DNA of 64,000 nt from Echinarachnius parma (taxonomy: Eukaryota > Echinodermata > Echinoidea > Clypeasteroida > Echinarachniidae), in the NCBI GenBank assembly GCA_037951105.1, contig JBAMJV010002056.1, positions 124,001-188,000 of the forward strand, written 5' to 3'. The translations under genes and the position numbers were made by a program. The notes under the pieces are model-generated. The model was not told where the DNA came from. It saw only the letters and a program-made list of their open reading frames with translations, and searched no databases. Below are positions 32,783 through 44,849 of this stretch, one piece after another; position 1 is the first letter of the stretch; the number at the start of each line of letters is the position of its first letter.

Positions 32783-33335
32783 TCGTAAATCATTCACTTT
32801 TTTTATTTTCATACTGAACCTATGATAAGTTTAAATTTGAAGTTGGAATTTTTTTGTTTTTGTGTTTTAAAGAATTACTACCAGATTCACTTGTATCATG
32901 TTTTTCATTGAATTGTAATACTCATACCTATGCCACTAGAAATGCCGCAAATTTCCATTTACCTCCAGTACGAACTAATTTTTCTCATAAATCCATTTTC
33001 TTTAATTGTCCAATACTTTGGAATTCCTTTCTGAATTTATACAAAAATCGTGTTCATTGAATTATTTTAAACGTAATTTAAAACAATATCTTAAAATTCT
33101 TTTTATGTTGTAGCTATACAAAATAAATCTTTTAAATTTATAGTATTTTAAAATATAATTCCAGGGTCAGCCGTTTATAAGGATTTATTTTCTTTCTGGC
33201 CGCCACCCACTCAAAATTGACCCTTTTTTATACTACTATAATGTAAATTATTGTAGTATTCATGTTTCAATTGTATCTTTGTAATTTTTATGAGTGAAAT
33301 AAACTGGAAATTAAATGAAAATGAAATAATATTAT
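32783..33335 (+). pseudogene. LINE-A copy 1, 3' end of ORF2 and 3' UTR
   Basis: Plus strand. NRKSFTFFIF-like text, then LLPDSLVSCFSLNCNTHTYA, TRNAANFHLPPVRTNF and ILWNSFLNLYKNRVH match the C-terminus of CR1/jockey-group ORF2. The 3' UTR has CAGGGTCAGCCGTTTATAAG, TTCTTTCTGGCCGCCACC and ends at GAGTGAAATAAACTGG near 33310-33335. It matches 53297-53795, but here a segment of about 40 bp lost in copy 2 is kept. Confidence 0.85.
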
Positions 33336-33402
33336 TTGGGTAAATAACTATTTGAAATTAGTAGGCATATTAGATTCTGATCAATGTGATTTTTGTTTAA
33401 AG
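33336..33402 (+). pseudogene. Tx1-like LINE fragment between insertions
   Basis: Translates as YLKLVGILDSDQCDFCLK, matching the C-terminal Cys-containing motif that precedes HLFW in L1-Tx1 elements. It lies between the LINE-A 3' end and the 33403 MITE, and recurs at about 53800-53865. Confidence 0.6.
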
Positions 33403-34032
33403 GGACAGGTCCACTTTTACAAAACGTCTGAACAGCTTCCAGTTGACGGATGGGGATCAATGTAACACGCACAAAAAAAATCAGAGCGAACAGCCCTCTA
33501 ATTGGATTCTATGAATGAAAAACGAATGCGTCCCTCCATTTAAACTATATATCGGTCAATAAAGGAGTTCAACTGATTTAGCATAATATTACAACAATAT
33601 AGTACTAATTCTCGTAAAGGTATTGTGAAGCCGACATTTGTTAACGTATTTCACGGAAAAAGATCTCAAAAAGAAAGAATATATAATTACATGTATAGTT
33701 TAAGCGATGTTTGGGTATTTTGCTTGGTAAACGCTCACACTTTAGTACTTACGCGCGGGTCACGTAGCTGGCGCGGGTCACGTAGGGTTCATGCATACCG
33801 ATCTGGCACTCCGTTAAATCTATGTACGAACTTACTCACCGGCCGAAAATACGTATGTACCTATTTAACCGACGTCACTCAGTTTATTAAGTTTTAGGTC
33901 TATAACTCCACGAAAAAGAGATTTCAAGCCCTAATTTTTTCAGGCATGCTATTTAATGACATTTCCTTTCATATAAGACAATAACCTCGCAACTTTAGAA
34001 TTTTGGCTTGCAAAAGAGGATCTCTCCCTTTA
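33403..34032. mobile_element. MITE of about 630 bp with GGGA-type TIRs
   Basis: Left end AAAGGGACAGGTCCACTTTT and, in reverse from the right, AAAGGGAGAGATCCTCTTTT, with TTTAAA at both outer edges. Interior has a duplicated GCGCGGGTCACGTAG (about 33755-33788). No transposase. It interrupts the Tx1-like LINE. A copy with identical flanks is at 53868-54500. Confidence 0.65.
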
Positions 34033-34444
34033 AATAATGTTGAATCAATCGCACATTTGAGCCCATGCACCACACTTTCGGTCATAAGTCGCTATGGATC
34101 TTTAGTACATAGAGCCTCAAAATCATTAAAAATTGTCTCTGGGTGAACATTTCAACTTTACGGGATTTCATACTTACATATTTCATTTACATTCTCTGAA
34201 ATTTGCCGGTCCTAATTCGAATTTGTTATACCATAAATAATGATTTCGCTCGATGTGTGAGAATTCCGTTCTGTATGATGCAAAACTTTAGAAGCGATTT
34301 TCTCTGTTGTTTAAGAAATAGCGAGGCTCTGGTCCACGTTATTAAATTGCATTTGTATGACCTTCAACACACTTATATGTATCAAATTATACATCATTTT
34401 AAACCTCAAATCCTAGAGAATTAAAAACACTACAAATCTCAATT
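34033..34444. other. Inserted DNA of unknown type in the Tx1 LINE
   Basis: Separates the MITE from the C-terminal Tx1 coding. It holds CACACTTTCGG near its left and CCGAAAGTGTTAG at its right end, which are inverted to each other and could be eroded TIRs. The first about 245 bp are duplicated at 54500-54744. Confidence 0.45.
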
Positions 34445-34925
34445 TTTATATTTCCGACAATTAACCGAAAGTGTTAGGGGCGGACACATTTGTTTTGGGA
34501 TTGCCCTGTAACACATCAATTTATATTACAATTTCAAGAACACACTTTAAATGACCAAATTATATTGACTCTGAATCCATTTATATTTGGGATTTTTGGA
34601 GGTAATTTCTGCCACTTGAATTTTGTTATTTTATACGCAAAATATTATATATTATCTACAAAGTGTAAAAATGGTAGATTATAATTTAAATTATTGAAGA
34701 AACAGTTGAAACATAATTACGACCTTGAACGAATAATTTATTTAAAACACGACAAATTTGTTTTATTTCTTGATAAATGGAGAGATGTACAATTATTTAA
34801 ATTTATTATGATATGTATCAAGTATATTACGTTGTTGACATCACATACAGTATTTTGTATGTTGTACTTATAATATTTGTGTTAACTTACTTTGATAAAT
34901 CTTAAATAAATTTTATGAAAAAAAA
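34445..34925 (+). pseudogene. Tx1-like LINE ORF2 C-terminal end
   Basis: Reads HLFWDCPVTHQFILQFQEH (with a frame change at the His/Phe), LTLNPFIFGIFGG, FVILYAKYYI and then KHNYDLERIIYLKHDKF. The HLFW.C...FW motif and ILLAKYYI are characteristic of the L1-Tx1 C-terminus. The 3' end with AATAAATTTTATGAAAAAAAA lies near 34905-34926, a plausible poly(A)-type tail. Confidence 0.7.
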
Positions 34926-34926
34926 A

Positions 34927-35655
34927 CATTTAAATGGTTGAATGGATGTTCCATTTTTGCTATTTTGGAAAACAGACCTTGCGGTGGTTAATTGACCGTT
35001 ACAAGTCATGCATGAATGGTTTCTCATGGATACCATGCTAATATCGGAGAGGGTTATTTTATCCTTAATTTAATATACAATAACATAAATTTTATCGTTA
35101 CAAATAAGAGATATGTTGTCTTGAATAATTGTCCAGTTTCTTTTTGTGCGGAGTATACATACCAATGCTCACTTTGATTTCGTCATTGGTTGGTCAATTT
35201 CACAAAAATCGCATTAAATGTAGTCATTTGTAACAGATTAGTGTCAATTCAATTCAAGTTCGTCGTCCACAGATGTGTACAGCAACTGTGACAATTGAAT
35301 GTAAATTGTAATGGACGATAAAGTATGACAAATTTCTAAATTGATTAGAACTTTATTTGAAATTGAGGAAAATTTAAACAAGATTAAATAGAAATTGACA
35401 TTCCAGACGACTCGTCAAAGAATTGAAGTGAAAATTTAACAAATTGAACGACAAAACTGTGAACATGGACTGTGAAATGCATAGTTAGCATTTTGAAAAA
35501 TAAATCGGTTTGAAAATCTTTGTTGGTAACTGCTGTGAATTCTTGTTTCAAACAAGGTATATTATATACATATATAACCAATTCATCTTAAGTCAAGACT
35601 AATTAGTTTTCATGAATAGTCCGCTTTCCATACGCAAGAAACTATAATGTATATC
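34927..35655. other. Unassigned sequence left of the duplication array
   Basis: No recognised gene. It is the unique left flank of the tandem segmental duplication. Minus frame 35384-35581 has no known domain. Confidence 0.4.
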
Positions 35656-37984
35656 ATTAAAATGTTACAATGTCACCAAAGATGACGACAATTGGCGGCC
35701 GTCGGGTGTTTCCAAAGTCTACAGAAGGTTCGAACTTGATAAATCTACATTTTATAATTATGCTCACGTGAACAATTTACCTAGTTATCACGTATCAAGT
35801 ACGTCTATACACAATAATACTACTTTTAAAGATGCGATAAGGTTGCTTTATTGAAGATATTGATAAACTTTGTACAGAGTTATTCGTGCGTTTGTAATCT
35901 TCTTCATAGGCAATCGTACCTTTAAATTTGCACAATAATAAAATAGGCCTACTAAACGCTGTACAGAGGTGATTTAGATTTTGTCTGATATCTAATTTCG
36001 CTGGTAAAATGAATTTTGTATTATAATCAGGAAATCTGACTTTATACGTGATTACCTGTAATAATGTTGGTGGACTGGATGATATTTGCGACTACATTCA
36101 CATGCCATGTAAAACAAGTATAAGTGGGGCCATATAAATTATTACTCTGGGTTAAAATAGAATGAATTACAACAACCTATTATGGAACGACTGTTTGATA
36201 ATTCGTAATAAATTAATTGTGTTGGACACGATTGACTTGATTTAGTTTTATCTCTAGTATACGTTAAAAGAGATAGAGATACAAACTTCACTCATGGAGG
36301 GCCTACAATTTCGGAAATCGTATTTGAGAACTATTGCTCATTCCTGTGATGTATTGTGTTCTCTATATTGTCTTGAAGAAGTTAATGAGACATACAGTAA
36401 TAAGTCTCGCTTAAGACAGTCTAAAAGGGTAGTTTAGTTTTGGTAGAGAGGGCGCTGCACATCACAATTTTCTTGTGACGTAATGAAAAACTGAGTGCCA
36501 AATTTGACAGAACATGCAATTTTAATGGCAGAATAACTTTATTTGGTCAAAATCGACCCAGAAACGGCTGAAATATCAATAAATATATCTGATCTTATAA
36601 TTATTTGGGGCCCAAATAATTAGATGATTTTTCGTAAGTAGTGATTAGCAAAACAAAAAAATATTTGCCAAATCACCACATTTCGTGTATAAAGACATAC
36701 TATTTTGAAATGGGAGCACATGAATCATTATAGGGCAAGTTGAGAGTCTAATGAGTGTCTCAATCAGGTAATTCACGAATGACCCAAGTTTTGTTCTCGA
36801 AACTGTGGTGGTAAGTGATATGAATTCATATTTCAAACAAGGTTCATGTAAAAATAAATTCATCTCACATCAAGAACAACGAGTCGTCATGGTGAGTCTT
36901 CATTCCATCTACATGAATTGATAACCTTTATACAGTTTTATTCGTGCTAAATCAATCGTGTTTATTGGCAGACATATCATATCTAACACTTGACAATCTA
37001 CATTTATGAAGTGGGCCTTCTTATTGGTGTACACAGGTCATTTATCAATAAATATATCTGATCTTATAATTATTTGGGGCCCAGATAATTAGATGATTTT
37101 TTCTAAAAATTAAAAAGAATGCTTGCACTTTTACAGAAATGTTCAAAAGCTTTTTTTAAATAGTTATTGATGATCTCTCTATTTAATCATTGTTTCAATA
37201 AAACATCACATATATACATAATTTGGTATCAAAAAAGGTTGAAACCAATGTCTGTTAAAAAGGGCCCTCTTGTGTTTCAATGGCTTTTTAAAAAATGCTA
37301 ATGGGCTTTTTACTTAGTCGTTTGTAATTTGTAATACATTTCGAGCATGATGGAGTTATAACCATATAGTTAATAATGTTATTGTCCAGGTTTGGTTACT
37401 TCAGTTCAGCCTAACCCAAACAATACTACCCCTTTAAACTTATTAAGGTCAGTTTATCAAGTGGCGTTGCATGGACAAAATGATTGGGGCATACCTTATG
37501 TAATATTTATTTTTCCTTGTCCTTTTTCAATTTTCTTTTTCCCCTGGAGTGTATCATTGTTTTTGCCCAATTTTTTGGAGGCATGTGCCCCCCCCCCCTC
37601 CTCCGTAGCTACGCTTCTACACGTACCATACTGTTTAAACCTTTACTTACGTTATTACAAAAAATGGTACGTGTATCCCGTATGATTGACATTTTATCCA
37701 TGTTTGTGAATTGTGAATCAACATAACTCACGTTAATGAAGTGTTGATTTCCTTTAAAATGTTTGTGCGCTAAATACAAATGTAAATGAAAATATATTTA
37801 AATATAATACAGCTTTGACAATCATGTTTACATTGGCCGTTGAATGGTTCTAATGATAATACAATGGTGTTGCCTGTGAATTTTATTTAATTTCGTAAGT
37901 AATGATTAACAAAATAAAAGAATATTATCCAAATCACCACATATTACGTGTATAAATACACACGATATTAAAATGTGAGCATAT

Positions 37985-38470
37985 GGGTTCTAGGACTACT
38001 ACCCCCTGGCCTGGACAACCACCCCCGGACGATTACCCCCCCCCCCCCCCCCGGACAACTACCCCCTAGGACAATTACCCCCCGGAAAACTACCACCCGG
38101 ACAATTACCCACCTAGGACAATTACCCATCAACACAATTACCCCCAAGACAACTACCCACTAGGACAATTACCCCCCGGAAAACTACCACCCGGACAATT
38201 ACCCACCTAGGACAATTACCCATCAAGACAATTACCCCCAAGACAACTACCCCGCAAGACAATTAGCCCCAAGACAACTACCACCCAAGACAATTACCCC
38301 CCAAGACATTTACCCCCCGGGCAACTACCCCCGGATAGCTACCCCCGGACAACTACCCCCCGGATTATAACCCCAGGACAACTACCCCCCGGATGATTAC
38401 CCACGACGACAATTGCCCCCCGGACAAGTACCCCTGGAATCTTACCCCCTACACAACTACCACCAGGATA
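37985..38470 (+). repeat. CCCC-rich minisatellite, array 1
   Basis: About 30 units of 13-16 bp of the form GGACAACTACCCCC / AGACAATTACCCC. The C-rich strand is the plus strand throughout. It is directly followed by LINE-A 5' sequence (CCTCACTAAAG). Confidence 0.92.
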
Positions 38471-38474
38471 ATTC

Positions 38475-38786
38475 CCCCGTCCTCACTAAAGTTTAAAGTT
38501 TCTATTGACTATTGTGCAACTTAAACTACTTTTGCAACTCTAAGTCTGTTCACTACACTGGACAATGGCTATACCAATAATGCGCTTAGAAACATCCGTA
38601 TTAAACGCCTAATAAATGTTGTGTATTATTATTATTATTATTATTATTTAACACGGTCAACAAAAGCCCTCATCAAAGAAATTCTTCAAGATGAAGACCT
38701 TCTTTCAGCTATTAACAAGACTGTACAAAGGGCATTGGATGCAATGTTTGAGGAGCTGTATCGACGCCTGGAAACCCATGACGGTC
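38475..38786 (+). pseudogene. LINE-A 5' fragment in unit 1, with small insertion
   Basis: Contains the 5' UTR and first about 42 codons of ORF1 (MAIP start interrupted; then STKALIKEILQDEDLL... to ETHDG), cut at CCCATGACGGTC by the duplication junction. About 75 bp ending in (ATT)n (38578-38648) is inserted after GGCTATACCA. It translates to the ORF1 N-terminus only and cannot be functional. Confidence 0.85.
38621..38648 (+). repeat. (ATT)n microsatellite
   Basis: About nine TAT/ATT triplets at the end of the insert of about 75 bp. The insert begins ATAATGCGCTTAGAAAC and may be the 3' tail of a SINE-like element. Confidence 0.85.
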
Positions 38787-40409
38787 TACCATAAAATGTT
38801 ACAATGTCACCAAAGATGGCGACAATTGGCGGCCGTCGGGTGTTTCCAAAGTCTACAGAAGGTTCGAACTTGATAAATCTACATTTTATAATTATGCTCA
38901 CGTGAACAATTTACCTAGTTATCACGTATCAAGTACGTCTATACACAATAATAATACTTTTAAAGATGCGATAAGGTTGCTTTATTGAAGATATTGATAA
39001 ACTTTGTACAGAGTTATTCGTGCGTTTGTAATCTTCTTCATAGGGAATCGTACCTTTAAATTTGCACAATAATAAAATACTACTAAACGCTGTACAGAGG
39101 TGATTTAGATTTTGTCTGATATCTAATTTCGCTGGTAAAATGAATTTTGTATTATAATCAGGAAATCAGACTTTATACGTGATTACCTGTAATAATGTTG
39201 GTGGACTGGATGAATATTTGCGACTACATTCACATGCCATGTAAACAAAGTATAAGTGGGGCCATATAAATTATTACTCTGGGTTAAAATAGAATGAATT
39301 ACAACAACCTATTATGGAACGACTGTTTGATAATTCGTAATAAATTAATTGTGTTGGACACGATTGACTTGATTTAGTTTTATCTCTAGTATACGTTAAA
39401 AGAGATAGAGATACAAACTTCACTCATGAGGGCCTACAATTTCGGAAATCGTATTGAGAACTATTGCTCATTCCTGTGATGTATTGTGTTCTCTATATTG
39501 TCTTGAATAAGTTAATGAGACATACAGTAATAAGTCTCGCTTAAGACAGTCTAAAAAGGTAGTTTAGTTTTGGTAGAGAGGCGCTGCACATCACAATTTT
39601 CTTGTGACGTAATGAAAAACTGAGTGCCAATTTGACAGAACATGCAATTTTAATGGCAGAATAACTTTATTTGGTCAAAATCGACCCAGAAACGGCTGAA
39701 ATATCAATAAATATATCTGACCTTATAATTATTTGGGGCCCAAATAATTAGATGATTTTTCGTAAGTAGTGATTAGCAAAACAAAAAAATATTTGCCAAA
39801 TCACCACATTTCGTGTATAAAGACATAGACTATACGGTAAACTTATTAAGGTCAATTTATCAGGTGGCGTTGCATGGACAAAATGATTGGGGCATACCTC
39901 ATGTAATATTTATTTTTCCTTGTCCTTTTTCAATTTTCTTTTTCCCCTGGAGTGTATCATTGTTTTTGCCCAATTTTTGGAGGCATGTGCCCCCCCCCCC
40001 CCCCCCTCCGTAGCTACGCTACTACACGTACCATACTGTTTAAACCTTTACTTACGTTATTACAAAAATGGTACGTGTATCCCGTATGATTGACATTTTA
40101 TCCCATGTTTGTGAATTGTGAATCAACATAACTCACGTTAATGAAGTGTTGATTTCCTTTAAAATGTTTGTGCGCTAAATACAAATGTAAATGAAAATAT
40201 ATTTAAATATAATACAGCTTTGACAATCATGTTTACATTGGCCGTTGAAATGGTTCTAATGATAATACAATGGTGTTGCCTGTGAATTTACTTTAATTTC
40301 GTAAGTAATGATTAACAAAATAAAAGAATATTATCCAAATCACCACATATTACGTGTAATAAATACACACGATATTAAAATGTGAGCACATGGGTTCTAG
40401 GACTACTAC

Positions 40410-40748
40410 CCCCTGGCCTGGACAACCACCCCCCCGGACGATTACACCCCCCCCCCCCCCCCCCCCGGACAACTACCCCCTAGGACAATTACCCCCCGGA
40501 AAACTACCACCCGGACAATTACCCACCTAGGACAATTACCCATCAAGACAATTACCCCCAAGACAACTACCCTGCAAGACAATTAGCCCCAAGACAACTA
40601 CCACCCAAGACAATTACCCCCCAAGACATTTACCCCCGGGCAAATACCCCCGGGAAAACTACCCCCGGACAACTACCGGCCGGATTATTACCCCCGGACA
40701 ACTACCCCCGGATAGCTACCCCCCGGACAACTACCCCCCGGATTATAA
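40410..40748 (+). repeat. CCCC-rich minisatellite, array 2
   Basis: Same unit as array 1, fewer copies. It ends GGATTATAACTTAAACTACT, so the first bases of LINE-A are deleted here. Confidence 0.92.
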
Positions 40749-40941
40749 CTTAAACTACTTTTGCAACTCTAAGTCTGTTCACTACACTGGACAATGGCTA
40801 TACCAACACGGTCAACAAAAGCCCTCATCAAAGAAATTCTTCAAGATGAAGACCTTCTTTCAGCTATTAACAAGACTGTACAAAGGGCATTGGATGCAAT
40901 GTTTGAGGAGCTGTATCGACGCCTGGAAACCCATGACGGTC
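40749..40941 (+). pseudogene. LINE-A 5' fragment in unit 2
   Basis: CTTAAACTACTTTTGCAACT then ATGGCTATACCAACACGG: the intact ORF1 start (MAIPTRSTKALIKEIL) and about 48 codons, cut after ETHDG. This copy shows the empty site for both the small unit-1 insertion and the large 45400 element. Confidence 0.88.
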
Positions 40942-42740
40942 TACCATAAAATGTTACAATGTCACCAAAGATGACGACAATTGGCGGCCGTCGGGTGTTT
41001 CCAAAGTCTACAGAAGGTTCGAACTTGATAAATCTACATTTTATAATTATGCTCACGTGAACAATTTACCTAGTTATCACGTATCAAGTACGTCTATACA
41101 CAATAATACTACTTTTAAAGATGCGATAAGGTTGCTTTATTGAAGATATTGATAAACTTTGTACAGAGTTATTCGTGCGTTTGTAATCTTCTTCATAGGC
41201 AATCGTACCTTTAAATTTGCACAATAATAAAATAGGCCTACTAAACGCTGTACAGAGGTGATTTAGATTTTGTCTGATATCTAATTTCGCTGGTAAAATG
41301 AATTTTGTATTATAATCAGGAAATCTGACTTTATACGTGATTACCTGTAATAATGTTGGTGGACTGGATGATATTTGCGACTACATTCACATGCCATGTA
41401 AAAAAAAGTATAAGTGGGGCCATATAAATTATTACTCTGGGTTAAAATAGAATGAATTACAACAACCTATTATGGAACGACTGTTTGATAATTCGTAATA
41501 AATTAATTGTGTTGGACACGATTGACTTGATTTAGTTTTATCTCTAGTATACGTTAAAAGAGATAGAGATACAAACTTCACTCATGGAGGGCCTACAATT
41601 TCGGAAATCGTATTTGAGAACTATTGCTCATTCCTGTGATGTATTGTGTTCTCTATATTGTCTTGAAGAAGTTAATGAGACATACAGTAATAAGTCTCGC
41701 TTAAGACAGTCTAAAAGGGTAGTTTAGTTTTGGTAGAGAGGGCGCTGCACATCACAATTTTCTTGTGACGTAATGAAAAACTGAGTGCCAAATTTGACAG
41801 AACATGCAATTTTAATGGCAGAATAACTTTATTTGGTCAAAATCGACCCAGAAACGGCTGAAATATCAATAAATATATCTGATCTTATAATTATTTGGGG
41901 CCCAAATAATTAGATGATTTTTCGTAAGTAGTGATTAGCAAAACAAAAAAATATTTGCCAAATCACCACATTTCGTGTATAAAGACATACTATTTTGAAA
42001 TGGGAGCACATGAATCATTATAGGGCAAGTTGAGAGTCTAATGAGTGTCTCAATCAGGTAATTCACGAATGACCCAAGTTTTGTTCTCGAAACTGTGGTG
42101 GTAAGTGATATGAATTCATATTTCAAACAAGGTTCATGTAAAAATAAATTCATCTCACATCAAGAACAACGAGTCGTCATGGTGAGTCTTCATTCCATCT
42201 ACATGAATTGATAACCTTTATACAGTTTTATTCGTGCTAAATCAATCGTGTTTATTGGCAGACATATCATATATAACACTTGACAATCTACATTTATGAA
42301 GTGGGCCTTCTTATTGGTGTACACAGGTCATTTATCAATAAATATATCTGATCTTATAATTATTTGGGGCCCAAATAATTCGATGATTTTTTCTAAAAAT
42401 TAAAAAGAATGTTTGCACTTTTACAGAAATGTTCAAAAGCTTTTTTTAAATAGTTATTGATGATCTCTCTATTTAATCATTGTTTCAATAAAACATCACA
42501 TCATACATAATTTGGTATCAAAAAAGGTTGAAACCAATGTCTGTTAACAAGGGCCCTCTTGTGTTTCAATGGCTTTTTAAAAAATGCTAATGGGCTTTTT
42601 ACTTAGTCGTTTGTAATTTGTAATACATTTCGAGCATGATGGAGTTATAACCATATAGTTAATAATGTTATTGTCCAGGTTTGGTTACTTCAGTTCAGCC
42701 TAACCCAAACAATACTACCCCTTTAAACTTATTGAGGTCA

Positions 42741-44305
42741 ATTGTGACCCGTCCTACGTAGAAGAACCAAAAGTCGACAAAGTTGATTTTTTGGATTTGT
42801 ATTTAGTTCGATTCAGCAATATCTAAGCTTTAATATGATATCAAGTTTGTCTCATAATGATTCTGCAACGCGGAGTTATTGACGCTTTTCTAAGGCAAAT
42901 ATTGAACGGTCTGGAAATAAGATGCCGAGAAAATAGCTCAAGAAACTTTACATCCATTTCGAAAGTGAAATTAGCGTTTTAAGCAGGCCATAAATGAACC
43001 GATTGCATGAATAAAATGTCGTAGCAACCTTTATTAAATTTTCTTGAAAACTTGCATATCAGTAAATATGTATGATATACACCTTCCCTCCAGAAACTGT
43101 TGAATATTATCCATGCATTGTAGAGATATGAACAGATTTAATTACAATTTAAGTGGGTTTGGAACGATAAACTGTACACATCGAGCACATGATACAATAG
43201 CGAGCACTTTCAGGTAACAAAAGGGATTCCGCTCTGGCTCTGTTTATTGTTCGATTAATCGGTATTTACTGGCAGTTTGATTTTAGGAATGCAAACTTGC
43301 GTCTGGTGCGTAATGTAAAAACTATTACAAAGAACAGTATGTTGATACGTGAAAAGTAAAACGGGGTATCGAAGCTAGACATTTTGGAGGGGGAGGCCCC
43401 AGGTACCAAAGGGGGAGGGGGGGGGGGGGGGGGATCCGTTGGTACAGGGTTTGTTTTCGTTCTTTTGGCCGGGATGCCCGGGGATGTCCCTTAGAACATT
43501 TTGAAACAGGTGTCTAAGTAACGGAGGCGAGCCTCGGTCAACTTCAAAATGAGGGTATATAAAAGAGTGGGATTGTGCTTTAGCCAACTTAAAACAAGCT
43601 CTAAATAGCGTTTTTTTTTTTGTTTTTTTTTTGGTGGTGTGGGGGGGGGGGGGGGGTATGCCCTTATTATACAATTATTATGAACTACTTAAATATTTAG
43701 TACGACAAATTAATTCTACATACGATTAATGAATGTTTTGTTACAGGGCCCAATTCTTTAATCTATATAATACTCACACTCAACCAGTGGTGTACATAGT
43801 GTATGAGGTTGGAGGGGGGGGGGGGGGGGGGTGTGGGTGTGCAGTTAATTGGATAGGACTTGGGTCGTATTGTCATAAACATACTTTGTCAAACTCAATA
43901 GGGCCACTATAAGATGGAGGCCATTTGGATTACTAATCTCCGTGCAAGCGGCGGCGCAGTCAATAGGGATTAAAGAATCTCGATGTGCGCTGGCCGCTCT
44001 TGACAGCAGCCGAGATTCCAACTTAGCACAAAGGGGTTGTTAGGAGGCGGAGCTTAATATCGATCTCTTTTAGTGGCAAATAATTTTGGAACGCAAACCT
44101 TTCAAACCTGCAAAAAACATGCTTCAAAACTCTGCTTAATTTTTACCTTTCAACTGGATATTTTGCGTACCGGTAGACCAGATATCAGGGAAATGCATGA
44201 GGCAATAATATTTGTTTTCACTTTTTCATGCCATTTCAAATCAATCGTGATTTCTGAGGTTCGACATCTTGCGACTTTTGGCTCCCCTGCGGATGGCGAG
44301 GCACA
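42741..44305. other. 1.56-kb block unique to unit 3
   Basis: Absent from units 1 and 2. It contains poly-G tracts (about 43412-43432, 43640-43657 and 43815-43831), a T-rich run and no recognisable coding domain. Boundaries are at TTGAGGTCA|ATTGTGACCC and CAATTTATC|AGGTGGCG. No clear terminal repeats, so the mechanism is unknown. Confidence 0.55.
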
Positions 44306-44849
44306 ATTTATCAGGTGGCGTTGCATGGACAAAATGATTGGGGCATACCTTATGTAATATTTATTTTTCCTTGTCCTTTTTCAATTTTCTTTTTCCCCTG
44401 GAGTGTATCATTGTTTTTGCCCAATTTTTTGGAGGCATGTGCCCCCCCCCCCCCCCCCGTCTCCGTAGCTACGCTACTACACGTACATACTGTTTAAACC
44501 TTTACTTACGTTATTACAAAAAATGGTACGTGTATCCCGTATGATTGACATTTTATCCCATGTTTGTGAATTGTGAATCAACATAACTCACGTTAATCAA
44601 GTGTTGATTTCCTTAAAAATGTTTGTGCGCTAAATACAAATGTAAATGAAAATATATTTAAATATAATACAGCTTTGACAATCATGTTTACATTGGCCGT
44701 TGAATGGTTCTAATGATAATACAATGGTGTTGCCTGTGAATTTAATTTAATTTCGTAAGTAATGATTAACAAAATAAAAGAATATTATCAAAATCACCAC
44801 ATATTACGTGTATAAATACACACGATATTAAAATGTGAGCACATGGGTT

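Larger units (their letters stand above)
23640..34925 (+). mobile_element. L1-Tx1-like LINE, heavily interrupted and partly inverted
   Basis: Pieces of one non-LTR retrotransposon ORF2 in genomic order: endonuclease (23662-24250, +), RT (24390-25260 and 26595-27560, +), post-RT region (32130-32780, -), a Cys-containing piece (33336-33402, +) and C-terminal end (34445-34925, +). The intervening DNA consists of a mariner-like element, LINE-A, a MITE and an unassigned stretch. Inverting the block of about 27.57-32.78 kb restores one orientation for all pieces. The 5' end was not located. Confidence 0.75.
35656..38786. repeat. Segmental duplication unit 1
   Basis: Starts AAAATGTTACAATGTCACC, contains GACAATTGGCGGCCGTCGGG, the dispersed repeat seen at 8.56 and 10.5 kb (36430-37400), GTGGCGTTGCATGGACAAAA (37460), a poly-C tract, the CCCC-rich minisatellite and the 5' part of LINE-A, and ends at CCCATGACGGTC (38786). 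It also holds the palindromic segment AATTATTTGGGG/CCCAAATAATT. The minus ORF at 36645-36863 is repeat sequence. Confidence 0.88.
38787..40941. repeat. Segmental duplication unit 2 (2155 bp)
   Basis: Begins TACCATAAAATGTTACAATG directly after GACGGTC of ORF1 and ends at the next GACGGTC. Nearly identical to unit 1, with an internal deletion that joins ATAAAGACATAG to GTAAACTTATTAAGG (about 39832-39842), removing about 600 bp. It includes a shorter minisatellite. Confidence 0.92.

Noticed and set aside
27579-33335. Simple twin-priming 5' inversion of LINE-A
   Set aside because: A 650-bp Tx1-like segment is inverted together with the LINE-A 5' part, so the inverted block extends beyond the LINE-A sequence.
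36645-36863. Conserved 72-codon protein (identical at 41935-42153)
   Set aside because: The identity is due to segmental duplication of non-coding repeat DNA, not to protein conservation.
37985-38470. Telomere-like repeat
   Set aside because: The unit is 13-16 bp (ACAACTACCCCC type) and not TTAGGG-like, and arrays are internal to duplicated units.
38686-38901. Conserved 71-codon minus-strand frame (also at 40841-41056)
   Set aside because: It spans the duplication junction and is antisense to the LINE ORF1 fragment, so it is a by-product of the duplicated junction.
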